From the NCBI RefSeq assembly GCF_012939995.1, contig NZ_SPMZ01000037.1, positions 1 through 51,772 on the forward strand: 51,772 nucleotides of DNA. The letters are read 5' to 3'. Numbering within the stretch: the stretch's first letter is position 1; the number at the start of each line of letters is the position of its first letter. Below are positions 43,673 through 51,697 of the stretch, piece by piece. The DNA is from Candidatus Competibacter phosphatis. GTDB lineage: Bacteria > Pseudomonadota > Gammaproteobacteria > Competibacterales > Competibacteraceae. The notes below the pieces were generated by a model, which was not told the DNA's origin, did not search any database, and saw only the letters and a list, made by a program, of their open reading frames with translations. Position numbers and translations under genes: made by a program.

Positions 43673-44461
43673 ATGCAAACCGTGCGTACCCCCGCCGTGG
43701 CGGGGTTGTTCTATCCGGCGGATGCCGCGGAGTTACAGACCCAGGTTCGGGGATTTCTGGATCAGGTCGAACCACCGGCCGAGCCGCCACCGAAAGCGAT
43801 CATCGTTCCGCACGCCGGTTATATCTATTCCGGCCCGATCGCGGCCTCGGCCTACGCCCGCCTGCGGGCGGCGCGCGATCTGATCCACCGGGTCGTGTTG
43901 CTGGGACCCAGCCATCGGGTCGGTTTCCGGGGCATTGCGGTGAGCGGCATGGAGGCGTTCGCCACGCCGCTCGGCCGAATCGCCGTCGATCGGGAAGCGG
44001 TCGAACAGTTGGAGCAACTGCCCGATGTCGGCTGCCTGGAGCAGGCCCACGCGCAGGAGCACAGTCTGGAGGTGCATCTACCCTTCCTGCAAGAAGTGTT
44101 GGGTCATTTCAAGCTGGTGCCGCTGGTGGTCGGCGAGGCCCGGCCGACCGAAGTCGGCGCGGTGCTGGAAGCGCTGTGGGGTGGACCGGAAACCCTGATC
44201 GTCATCAGCTCCGACCTCAGCCACTATCACGATTACGCCACCGCCCGTCTGTTGGACGACACTACCTCCAAGGCCATCGAAGCGCTGCGCTTCGAGGACA
44301 TCGGCTACGAACAAGCCTGCGGACGCAATCCAGTCAACGGTCTGTTGTGGGTGGCCCGGCGCAAGGGTCTGCACGGCGAAACCATCGATTTGCGCAATTC
44401 CGGCGACACCGCCGGCTCGCGTGATCAGGTGGTGGGATACGGCGCCTATGTCTTCCATTGA
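43673..44461 (+). CDS. AmmeMemoRadiSam system protein B (MEMO1 family)
   Basis: This 262-residue protein begins MQTVRTPAVAGLFYPADAAEL. MEMO proteins have an LigB-like dioxygenase fold with a metal site; the likely ligand or active-site residues are in VPHAGYIYSGP, LLGPSHRVGF, SSDLSHYHDY and ACGRNPVNG. Human MEMO1 has been connected with copper and iron and with signalling, but the bacterial role is open. The ribosome-binding site GGGAGGG follows a small inverted repeat (CCGATG/CATCGG, 43639-43660). It overlaps the AMMECR1 gene by 14 bp, so the two products are probably made in a fixed ratio. Confidence 0.93.
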   Translation: MQTVRTPAVAGLFYPADAAELQTQVRGFLDQVEPPAEPPPKAIIVPHAGYIYSGPIAASAYARLRAARDLIHRVVLLGPSHRVGFRGIAVSGMEAFATPLGRIAVDREAVEQLEQLPDVGCLEQAHAQEHSLEVHLPFLQEVLGHFKLVPLVVGEARPTEVGAVLEALWGGPETLIVISSDLSHYHDYATARLLDDTTSKAIEALRFEDIGYEQACGRNPVNGLLWVARRKGLHGETIDLRNSGDTAGSRDQVVGYGAYVFH

Positions 44462-45044
44462 AACGCTGTCGAAGCCGGACCGCGCCGCCTTGCTCGACGT
44501 GGCGCGGGCCTCGATCCGGCACGGCTTGCGACACGGTCAGGCGCTGGAAGTCGATCCGGCCGACTACCCGCAAACCCTGCGCCCACCACGGGCGACCTTC
44601 GTGACCCTGGAAATCGGCGATCAGTTGCGCGGCTGCATCGGCGCGCTGGTGGCCCGTCAGCCGCTGGTGCAAGACGTCGCCGCGCACGCCTTCGCCGCCG
44701 CCTTCGAAGACCCTCGCTTCCCGGAACTGCGGGAGAACGAATTCCCGAAGCTGGATATCCACATTTCGGTGCTGTCGCCACCGGAACCCTTGTCATTCAG
44801 TTCCGAGGACGAGTTGCTAGCGCAACTGCGGCCGGGCGTGGACGGTCTGATCATCCAATTCCGCCACTACCGCGCCACTTTCCTGCCGGCGGTGTGGGAA
44901 CAGCTACCCGACCCCTACGTATTCCTGGCCCAGCTCAAGCAAAAAGCCGGCCTGCCGCTGGATTTCTGGTCGCCGGAATTGAGCGCCGAGCGTTACACCG
45001 CCGAGTATTTCGGCGATGCCGATGTAACCGACTCCCCAGCCTGA
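44448..45044 (+). CDS. AmmeMemoRadiSam system protein A (AMMECR1 domain)
   Basis: This 198-residue protein starts at 44448 (MSSIETLSKPDRAALLDVAR). The AMMECR1 hallmark LRGCIGALVARQPLVQDV is present, followed by AFEDPRFPELRENEFPKLDIHISVLSPPEPL and FLPAVWEQLPDPYVFLAQLKQKAGLP. The conserved Cys in LRGCIG is the obvious candidate functional residue. The protein is cytosolic and of usual size. Human AMMECR1 is a disease gene of unclear biochemistry. Its end overlaps the convergent glycosyltransferase gene by 52 bp. Confidence 0.94.
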   Translation: MSSIETLSKPDRAALLDVARASIRHGLRHGQALEVDPADYPQTLRPPRATFVTLEIGDQLRGCIGALVARQPLVQDVAAHAFAAAFEDPRFPELRENEFPKLDIHISVLSPPEPLSFSSEDELLAQLRPGVDGLIIQFRHYRATFLPAVWEQLPDPYVFLAQLKQKAGLPLDFWSPELSAERYTAEYFGDADVTDSPA

Positions 45045-45670
45045 ACCCGGCGCAGCCGACGCAGATCGGCCGGCGTGTCCACGTCCCAGCCCGGCGACAA
45101 TTCGGCCCAGTCCGCTCCCGACCGATGCAGCCGGCGGCGGGTCGCCGCCAGCACGGCCGATGTACCCCAGGCGATGCCGCGAAACAGCGCCGGTCGAGGC
45201 TGGCGCAGGCCGACCAGCAGATAACCGCCGTCCCGCGCCGGTCCCAGCACCGCATCCCGCCCAGCGGCCAGCCGAGTGAAGGCCGCGCGCAACTCCGCCG
45301 CGCCCAGCGACACGCAATCGCCGCCGATCAACACCGCGAATCGATGGGCGGCCAGCGTCCGATTCAGCGCCTGGTTCATGCGTCGGCCCAGATCGCCGCC
45401 GCATTGCCGGCGCAGCCGCACGCCGTACTCCCGCCGGCAGGCGGTGAAAAATCCATATCGCCCATCCGGTGCGCACCACAATTCGACCGGGCACAGCCGA
45501 GCCTCACGGGCAATGGCTAGAGTCCGGCGTAGCAGCTTCTTATAGAGCGCCGCCGCGCCACGGGTTCCCAAGCGCCCGGCCAGCCGGGTCTTGACTCGTC
45601 CGGGAACCGGCGCCTTGGCGAAAATCAGCAAGCGGGCGGTGGGAAACTCGTAGTCGTGGGGCAAGTTCAT
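44993..45670 (-). CDS. TIGR04282-type glycosyltransferase (DUF2064)
   Basis: This protein of about 225 residues starts at 45670 (MNLPHDYEFPTARLLIFAKAPVPGRVKTRLAG), the characteristic opening with AKAPxPGxVKTRL. It also has the GDLGRRMNQAL, LIGGDCVSLGAAEL and GPARDGGYLLVGL motifs of a nucleotidyltransferase-like GT-A fold. The family is annotated as arsenosugar biosynthesis glycosyltransferase because of genomic association, but no arsenic gene is visible here, so the product may be another glycoconjugate. It overlaps its partner by 4 bp (ATGA) and its tail overlaps the AMMECR1 gene. Confidence 0.9.
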   Translation of the reverse strand: MNLPHDYEFPTARLLIFAKAPVPGRVKTRLAGRLGTRGAAALYKKLLRRTLAIAREARLCPVELWCAPDGRYGFFTACRREYGVRLRRQCGGDLGRRMNQALNRTLAAHRFAVLIGGDCVSLGAAELRAAFTRLAAGRDAVLGPARDGGYLLVGLRQPRPALFRGIAWGTSAVLAATRRRLHRSGADWAELSPGWDVDTPADLRRLRRVQAGESVTSASPKYSAV

Positions 45671-46347
45671 CGGTAATAAATCCGGGCCAACCGTGCCGGA
45701 TCGGCGCCGAGAAAGTAGGCCAGTCGCAATCGCCACATCAGCAAAATGGTGCGCGAGATACCATCGCGCTCCCAACGCCGGCTGGAGGTCTGGAGTCGCT
45801 GTCGCAGGCAAACTGGCCGGCCGTGTGGTTTCAATCGCCGGCACAGGGTGATGTCCTCCATCAGGGCAATGGACGGATAACCGCCGATTTGCTCGAACAG
45901 CGCGCGACGCACGAAAATCCCCTGATCGCCGGTGGCGATGCCGGTGAGCCGGGAACGGAGGTTCATCAGCGTTTCCACCGCCCGTAACAAGGGTTGGCGG
46001 CCGGACAGGTGCACGTCAAAACGACCCCAGTGCCGGCCTGGGTCGGCCAGGGCGGCGCGGATCAGGCTTGCGGCGTCCGGCGGCGGCAGGCTGTCGGCGT
46101 GCAGGAACCACAAGATCTCGCCGCTGGCCTGCCGTGCGCCAGCGTTCATCTGCGCGGCCCGGCCTCGGGGACTGCTCACCAGCCGGTCCGCCAGCGGTTC
46201 GGCCAATGCCAGGGTCCGGTCCCGGCTGCCACCATCCGCCACGATCAGTTCGCAACCTTGTTCGCGCAAGGGCTGCAAGGCCCGCAGGCAGACGGCGACT
46301 TGGGCTTCCTCGTTCAGAACGGGCAAAACGATGGCAATGTAAGGCAT
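45667..46347 (-). CDS. TIGR04283-type family 2 glycosyltransferase
   Basis: This GT2-fold transferase (~226 residues) starts at 46347 (MPYIAIVLPVLNEEAQVAVCLRALQPL). The nucleotide-sugar site is seen as LIVADGGSRDRTLALAEPL, RGRAAQMNAGARQASGEILWFLHADSLPP (DxD-like HAD) and ATGDQGIFVRRALFEQIGGYP. It is coupled to the TIGR04282-type gene by an ATGA overlap; this pair is common in bacteria. An in-frame extension across tRNA-Ala on the opposite strand is spurious. Acceptor and donor are unknown. Confidence 0.92.
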   Translation of the reverse strand: MPYIAIVLPVLNEEAQVAVCLRALQPLREQGCELIVADGGSRDRTLALAEPLADRLVSSPRGRAAQMNAGARQASGEILWFLHADSLPPPDAASLIRAALADPGRHWGRFDVHLSGRQPLLRAVETLMNLRSRLTGIATGDQGIFVRRALFEQIGGYPSIALMEDITLCRRLKPHGRPVCLRQRLQTSSRRWERDGISRTILLMWRLRLAYFLGADPARLARIYYR

Positions 46348-46416
46348 GATTTTTCGAATTCGAGGTCTAGCCAATATCGATTGAAGTTTGTATGATTCGC
46401 AACCTACTTTAGTTTT

Positions 46417-46492
<76 letters not shown>

Positions 46493-46501
46493 ATTCGATT
46501 C

Positions 46502-46526
46502 AAGCGGCCTAGTGCCGCTTTTTTTT
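46502..46526 (+). terminator. Terminator of tRNA-Ala
   Basis: AAGCGGC (46502-46508) and GCCGCTT (46514-46520) form a stem around CTAGT, followed by a run of eight T. It ends 33 nt before the corA start, so corA transcription probably starts in or near this region. Confidence 0.85.
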
Positions 46527-46558
46527 GTTTTTCACCACCCCGCGCGCGACCAGAGCTC

Positions 46559-47506
46559 ATGATTTACGGATTTACCTTGCGCAACCACCGCCTCGAACAA
46601 CTCAACCTCGAAGCGGATTCGACCACTCTGAACCAGGCCATCTGGATCGACCTGCTCAAGCCCGACGACGAGGAGCGGGAACAGGTCGAATCCATGTACC
46701 GGCAAAACCTGCCCGAGCCGGAAGATGTGGAGGAAATCGAGGCCAGCGCCCGCTTTTTCGAGGACGCCGACGGCCTGCACCTGCATTCGTATTTTCTTCA
46801 CCGCCAGGACAAGCGCATCAGCAACTCCACGGTCGCTTTCACCCTCAAGGATCAGCGGCTGTTCACCCTGCACGATCATGAATTGCCGGCCATCCGCATG
46901 TTTCGGCTGCGCGCCCGCCGCGAGCAGGGGCTGGCGAACGATGCCTTGTCGCTGATGATCACCTTGTTCGAAACCAAGGTGGAAGAACTCGCCGACATTC
47001 TGGAAGAAGTACAGACCGCGCTCAACGCCGTGAGCGCCCAAGTGCTGGAAAGCAACGACGCCAGCCTGGAAGACTCCATTGACGAACTGGCTCGCCAGGA
47101 AGACATCAACGGCAAGGTCCGCCTGTGTCTGATGGATACCCAGCGGGCCTTGACCTATCTGCTGCGCCGGGCGCGGCTGGGATCGGCCCAAGCCGACGAG
47201 GTACGGGAGATCCTGCGCGACATCGAATCGCTGCTGCCACACAACAGTTTCCTGTTCGAGAAGGTCAACTTCCTGATGGATGCCGCGCAGGGTTTCATCA
47301 GCATCGAACAAAACAAGATCATCAAGATTTTCTCCATCGCCGCCGTGGTGTTTCTGCCGCCGACCATGATTGCTAGCATCTACGGCATGAATTTCCAGAT
47401 CATGCCGGAACTCGGCTGGGAGTGGGGTTATCCCTTGGCGATCGGTCTGATGATCCTGTCGGGGATCGCGCCCTACTGGTACTTCAAATACCGGGGCTGG
47501 CTGTAG
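46559..47506 (+). CDS. corA: CorA-type magnesium/divalent cation transporter
   Basis: CorA is a pentameric inner-membrane channel for Mg2+ and related ions. The 315-residue protein starts MIYGFTLRNHRLEQLNLEADS. It has a long cytoplasmic alpha/beta domain and a stalk helix. Two C-terminal membrane helices contain IFSIAAVVFLPPTMIASIYGMNFQIMPELGWEWGYP, with the selectivity motif YGMN at about residue 274. The C-terminus ends in basic KYRGWL. The start at 46559 is preferred to the in-frame upstream codons, which lie inside the tRNA. It is convergent with the antiporter gene 4 bp away. Confidence 0.95.
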   Translation: MIYGFTLRNHRLEQLNLEADSTTLNQAIWIDLLKPDDEEREQVESMYRQNLPEPEDVEEIEASARFFEDADGLHLHSYFLHRQDKRISNSTVAFTLKDQRLFTLHDHELPAIRMFRLRARREQGLANDALSLMITLFETKVEELADILEEVQTALNAVSAQVLESNDASLEDSIDELARQEDINGKVRLCLMDTQRALTYLLRRARLGSAQADEVREILRDIESLLPHNSFLFEKVNFLMDAAQGFISIEQNKIIKIFSIAAVVFLPPTMIASIYGMNFQIMPELGWEWGYPLAIGLMILSGIAPYWYFKYRGWL

Positions 47507-47509
47507 TCT

Positions 47510-48598
47510 TCACAGCAGGCCCATCATCACCAAGGCCACGAACACCCCGAACAGGGCAAAGTGGCTGATGCCTTCGATGGCATTGGTCTCGCCATCGTGC
47601 GAGTTGTTCATCACCGTCAGCAGGGTCAGCAGCAACAGCCCCGCCTGCATCGGCGTCAGCGCCATGACGATGCGCTCGCCGGTGAACAGGGCGATGCCTT
47701 CGATCACCGGCAGGGTCAGCAGCACGGTCGCCAGCGATGCCCCCAGGGCGATGTTGACCGTGGTCTGCATCCGATCGTGCCGCGCGGCGTTGAGCGCGGT
47801 GAGAATCTCCGGGCTGGCGGAAATCAGCGCCACCAGCACTGCCGGCAGGGTCTTGGGCAGGCTGCTGCCGGCCAATCCAGCATCCAGCAGCACCGACAGC
47901 ACCTCCGACAGCAGCCCCACCAGCACGATGGCGCCGATCATCACGGCGATATGCTGCATGTTCGGACTGTGGGCCACATCGTGGGCTTCTTCCTCCAGTC
48001 CTCCCGCATGCTCGAAGAATTGGCGATGCTCGACCGTCTGCAAGCGCAGAAACGCCAGGTACATGATCGCCATGATTCCCACCGAGAACAGGGAGTACAG
48101 CCGCCAGTGGCTGTCCGGCACGAAGTCCGGGATGAACATGCCGATGCCGATGGCCACCAGCAGCATGGCGACGAAGGCGTTGGCGGAATCCAGATTATAT
48201 TGCGGCGTGCCGTGCTTGAGGCCGCCGATGATCGCGGCCAATCCGAGAATGCCGTTGATGTCGAGCATGACCGCCGCGAACACGGTGTCGCGCGCCAGGG
48301 TCGGATTGGGCGAGCCTTGCAGCAGGACCACCAAAATCACCACTTCGACCGACACCGCCGCGATGGTCAGGATCAAGGTGCCGTAGGGTTCCCCCAGCCG
48401 CGCCGCCAGCACTTCGGCGTGGTGGCTGATGCGGAAGGCGACGCCGATGATGGCCACCAGAATCACCAGCAGCAGGCCCCATAGCAGAATGCCGCCGTGT
48501 TCGACCGCTGCATGTTCCAGGGCGAAACCCAGCCCCAGCACAACCAGGGCGACGGCGATGGGAAGTTCAGCCTTGAGGTATTTTTGCATTTCGGACAA
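47510..48598 (-). CDS. ChaA-type Ca2+/H+ (Na+/H+) antiporter
   Basis: This 362-residue CaCA-superfamily membrane protein has about eleven hydrophobic segments. It carries the two alpha-repeat motifs typical of cation/proton exchangers: VSVEVVILVVLLQGSPNPTLARDTVFAAVMLDINGILGL and VALISASPEILTALNAARHDRMQTTVNIALGASLATVLLTLPV. An acidic/His loop between them (EHAGGLEEEAHDVAHSPN) may sense or bind cations. The family exports Ca2+, Na+ or K+ in exchange for protons; the ion cannot be assigned. Neighbouring corA suggests a cation-homeostasis pair, convergent rather than co-transcribed. Confidence 0.9.
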   Translation of the reverse strand: MSEMQKYLKAELPIAVALVVLGLGFALEHAAVEHGGILLWGLLLVILVAIIGVAFRISHHAEVLAARLGEPYGTLILTIAAVSVEVVILVVLLQGSPNPTLARDTVFAAVMLDINGILGLAAIIGGLKHGTPQYNLDSANAFVAMLLVAIGIGMFIPDFVPDSHWRLYSLFSVGIMAIMYLAFLRLQTVEHRQFFEHAGGLEEEAHDVAHSPNMQHIAVMIGAIVLVGLLSEVLSVLLDAGLAGSSLPKTLPAVLVALISASPEILTALNAARHDRMQTTVNIALGASLATVLLTLPVIEGIALFTGERIVMALTPMQAGLLLLTLLTVMNNSHDGETNAIEGISHFALFGVFVALVMMGLL

Positions 48599-49185
48599 TC
48601 GCTCAATCGTCGTAAGGGAGACGGATTTCTAATGGCGTTTCGTGAGAATGATTTTACCTGCTTTTCTTGAAATTACCGCGTGCTCATGGAATCACGGCTA
48701 TTCAAATGGTTAGTGTTTCTGGCGGCGATTTGACCGACCCATGGCAGCTCCTCATGCGCGCAGTATTTCGCTTGCTTCGCGGGGGCGACCGTCGCTACCG
48801 GCAGAAAAGCCTGAGCTGTTGGGTATCGACTCGCATCCCATCGCACGCTGTCACTCGGGCGTTGCGCGAAAGGCACCCCGCTCGTAGAATCGCTTACCTG
48901 TTGACGTAAATTTGATTCGTTACTTTGCTGCATATCATGCTTGTTAAGCAAATTATGCAGAATCATATAATTGTAGGTTATCCCTCACGACTATAGCTAT
49001 GCCATCCAGCCAAAAAAATTCGAATTGCTGTTGGAAGTCAATACGGCCGTCGCTCGACTGTTTGGATATTTTCAGTGCACAAAAACGAAATCTATATCCT
49101 CAGTCGCATGTTTGGGTCTGACCTAAAGGTCAGCCTCCACTCAACAGGGGAGTGTCAATGGTCGGCTACTGGTAATTGGGTTAAA
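48599..49185. other. AT-richer intergenic region next to insertion sequences
   Basis: No supported gene was found in these 587 bp. Frames of 80 and 97 codons exist on the two strands (48667-48909 and 48673-48966) but lack recognisable domains and convincing ribosome-binding sites. Base composition from about 48900 is visibly more AT-rich than the core genes. The promoter of the antiporter gene should lie at 48599-48660. The rest looks like insertion-sequence landing ground. Confidence 0.5.
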
Positions 49186-50256
49186 TGTCGGGTCCCGGAT
49201 GATTAATAGGTTTTTTTTGAAAAAGTTCGGGTTTTAACGCGGTAGTACTCCTTCAGTTTGTCGATCGGGGTGACATGCCCGAGATTTTTCTGAGGAATGT
49301 AGTGATTATAGAGATGCCGATACTGTTGCAAGGTCGTTTCCAAGTGGCGAGCGGAGATGAACGTGGTGCTTTTCAAGACCTCGGCGACGCGACCATTGAA
49401 GCGTTCGATCATGCCGTTGGTCTGGGGATGCTTGGGTTTGATCAAGCGATGCTCGATGCCGTGTTGGGCACACCTGCGATCGAAGCGATGCTGGCCCGTC
49501 GGTTCGCGCTCGCCGGTGGCGCAAAAGCGGTCGGTGAACTCTTTCCCGTTGTCGGTCAGCACGGTGCGAATGACGAACGGTGCCTTGGCACGCAGGCGTT
49601 CCAGGAAGCCGGCGGCGGTGGCGGCGGACTTGTCGGGTTGGATCTCGAAATAGACCCAGCGGCTGGCGCGATCGATGGCGGCGATCAGATAGCGATGTTC
49701 GGCCTCGTCGGGCATTCGGGGCAGGTACTTCACATCCACATGCACGAAGCCCGGTTCGTAATCCTTGAAGGTCTTGGGCAACGGGGGTTGGTCTTCCGCC
49801 TCCGGCAACAGGTCCGCCAGCGGGCCACGCCGTGGCGGCGCAGACAGCGATCCAACGCCGAGCGCGACAGCTCGGGACACACGAACTCGCGAGCCACCAC
49901 CAGCAAGTCGTCCAGCGGCAGCAACAAGAGCTTGCGCAACTCCACCACCACAAACTCTTGCAGCGGATTCAGGATCGTCGCCAAGCGGCGCGGCGTGTGC
50001 GGGCGATCCCGCACCGTGTCCCGTGCTCGCCAGCGACGAATCGTGGTCTCGCTCACTCCGATCTCCACCGCCAGTCCGGCCGCCGGGCGGGCCGAGCGCT
50101 GGATATAGGCCCGTTGCTTGGGCGTGGTGGTGGCGTTGGCGTGCAGGCGAATCTCCATCAGGGCCTCCGTAGCGCGAGGATCAGATCGTGTAAGAACCGC
50201 CGCGATTCCAGCAAACGGCGGCTCCGTGTGTCAACATAATCTCGTGGGACCTGACA
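49186..50256 (-). mobile_element. Complete IS481-family insertion sequence (1071 bp)
   Basis: Terminal inverted repeats begin TGTCGGGTCCCGG at 49186 and, on the minus strand, TGTCAGGTCCCACG from 50256. Both start with TGT, as in IS481. One transposase gene fills the element on the minus strand. The flanks (TTAAA left, CTAGC right) show no obvious target duplication. The element lies 12 bp from an ISAs1-family copy. Confidence 0.82.
49203..50158 (-). pseudogene. IS481-family transposase, frameshifted
   Basis: The N-terminal part (50158 to about 49821) has a helix-turn-helix (GLAVEIGVSETTIRRWRARD). The C-terminal part (to 49203) has the rve integrase core with DDE residues in FVHVDVKYLP, VLTDNGKEF and TNGMIERFNGR. 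The two parts are in different frames. Inserting one C near 49820 would join them as RRHGVARLADLLPEAEDQPP. This is a single-base deletion relative to the family and is not in a long homopolymer. The protein as read would be inactive. The start MEIRLHANATTTPKQRAYI is typical. Confidence 0.85.
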
Positions 50257-50258
50257 CT

Positions 50259-51469
50259 AGCCCGACCGCAGGGCTGTTCAATGCTTCTCAACTGATGCAT
50301 TCTACGGATTTTTCAGATCATGGGATGCACTGATGCTCTTGCCGACCTTTCTCGCCGCGATACCCGATCATCGCCGTCCCCAAGGTCGGCGGTATGGCTT
50401 GGAGCATGTGTTGTTGTTCAGCATTCTAGCGATCCTGTCGGACGCCACGTCGTACCGCAAGATTCAGCGCTTCATCGCGGCTCGGCTACCGCAGTTGAAC
50501 GCACTCTGCGGGCTGCACTGGAAACGGGCGCCAGCCCATACCGCGATCCGCTACACTCTGCAGGGGTTAAACCCGGCCGCCGTCGAGGTCGCCTTTCGAG
50601 CGCACGCAGCGGTGCTGGCCGGAGGACCGAGCGACGGTTTGACCGGCATCGCGCTAGATGGCAAAACCTTGCGCGGCAGTTTTGATCGGTTCCAGGATCA
50701 GAAGGCGCTGCAAGTTCTCAGCGCCCTGACCACGGACCGGACGTTGATCCTGGGGCATGTGCTGATCGGCGCGGCCGACAAGTCCCATGAAATTCCGGCG
50801 GCGCGGCAACTCATTCACGAACTCGGTCTCACCGGGCGGCTGTTCACCCTCGACGCGTTGCATTGCCAAAAAAACAGTTGAAACCGTCATGGCGACCGGT
50901 AATCACCTCCTGGTACCCGTGAAAGCCAACCAACCCACGCTCTTCCAGCACCTGATCGAGACCTACCTCGCACAGCCACCCCGGGACCGGCACCATACCC
51001 ATGAGATCGGTCGCCATCACCGGATTGAGCGGCGCCTGACCCGGACGTGGAGCCTACCACCCGGTGTCGGCACCGAGGATTGGCACGCTCATTTTTGCAC
51101 TTTGGTCGAAATCCAGCGCCACACCGACGTGTTCGATACCCGTCAAAAAAGACTGGGTATCCCGTCAAGAAACAGCCTATTACGTGTCCACCGCAACCTT
51201 ATCGGCGGCCCACGCCGCCCACGCCGTCCGCGCCCATTGGGGCATCGAGAACCGTCTTCACTATGTCCGGGATGTCACCTTGGGTGAGGATGCCAGCCGC
51301 ATCCGCCATAACCCCGGGATCTTTGCCTTGCTACGGAGCTTTGCCCTCAACCTGTTGCATTTTAATGGCATCAGTAATATCAGCTTGGGCCTCTACGACA
51401 ATGCCCTCAACTTCGACCGGCTCCTCGCCTACCAAGGACTCTAGCGTTGAACAGCCTTGAGCCCGACCG
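50259..51469 (+). mobile_element. Complete ISAs1-family insertion sequence with 10-bp target duplication
   Basis: The element spans 50269-51459 (1191 bp). Terminal inverted repeats are CAGGGCTGTTCAATGCT (50269-50285) and, on the minus strand, CAAGGCTGTTCAACGCT (51459-51443), with two mismatches. AGCCCGACCG occurs on both sides (50259-50268 and 51460-51469), a perfect 10-bp target duplication. Intact ends and duplication indicate a recent, unrearranged insertion. The transposase gene inside is frameshifted twice as read. Confidence 0.92.
50333..51444 (+). pseudogene. ISAs1-family transposase, two homopolymer frameshifts as read
   Basis: The transposase begins MLLPTFLAAIPDHRRPQGRRYGLEHVLLFSILAIL and includes GIALDGKTLRGSFD and FTLDALHCQK, characteristic of ISAs1 transposases (first catalytic Asp regions). 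It is split at seven A (50868-50874) and six A (51145-51150). Removing one A at each site restores HCQKTVETVMATGNHLLV and TRQKDWVSRQETAYYVS. The last part carries HWGIENRLHYVRDVTLGEDASRIR with the catalytic Glu. The stop overlaps the right inverted repeat, as expected. With both corrections the gene is one intact frame of about 370 codons. Confidence 0.9.
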
Positions 51470-51573
51470 CACGCACTGACCGCACTCAAACACAGCACGA
51501 ACTCGCCGAAAGGAGCATGAAAAACCGACAGAGTTCGTTGTTTGTCGATAGGGTACCATGCGGTTGTATTTCC

Positions 51574-51615
51574 TTCTGGCTTGTGACACACTTAAATTCT
51601 GGCTTGTGACACACT
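51574..51615 (+). repeat. Two 19-bp direct repeats 23 bp apart
   Basis: TTCTGGCTTGTGACACACT occurs perfectly at 51574-51592 and 51597-51615, separated by TAAA. The start-to-start distance is about two helical turns. They lie 83 bp upstream of the start codon at 51698. They could be an operator for that gene or remnants of insertion-sequence ends (minus strand AGTGTGTCACAAGCC). Confidence 0.7.
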
Positions 51616-51697
51616 CAAAGTGAGCTTGTTTCCGTGCCAAGAGTAACTGCTTCATTTTAAGGTGTTAAATTTTATTCAGAAACTCAAGGAGAAATTT

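Noticed and set aside
42913..44424. 503-codon plus-strand frame across the radical SAM and MEMO genes
   Set aside because: It is antisense to one conserved gene and out of phase with another. Its sequence is low-complexity Arg/Gly/Ala and it has no ribosome-binding site.
48667..48966. Small genes on both strands in the region before the insertion sequences
   Set aside because: The two frames overlap almost fully, neither has a clear ribosome-binding site or domain, and both stop early.
51145..51150. Programmed frameshifting to express the ISAs1 transposase
   Set aside because: ISAs1 transposases are normally a single frame. Two separate +1 shifts at A-runs, together with the same type of shift in four unrelated cellular genes, point to run-length miscalls instead.
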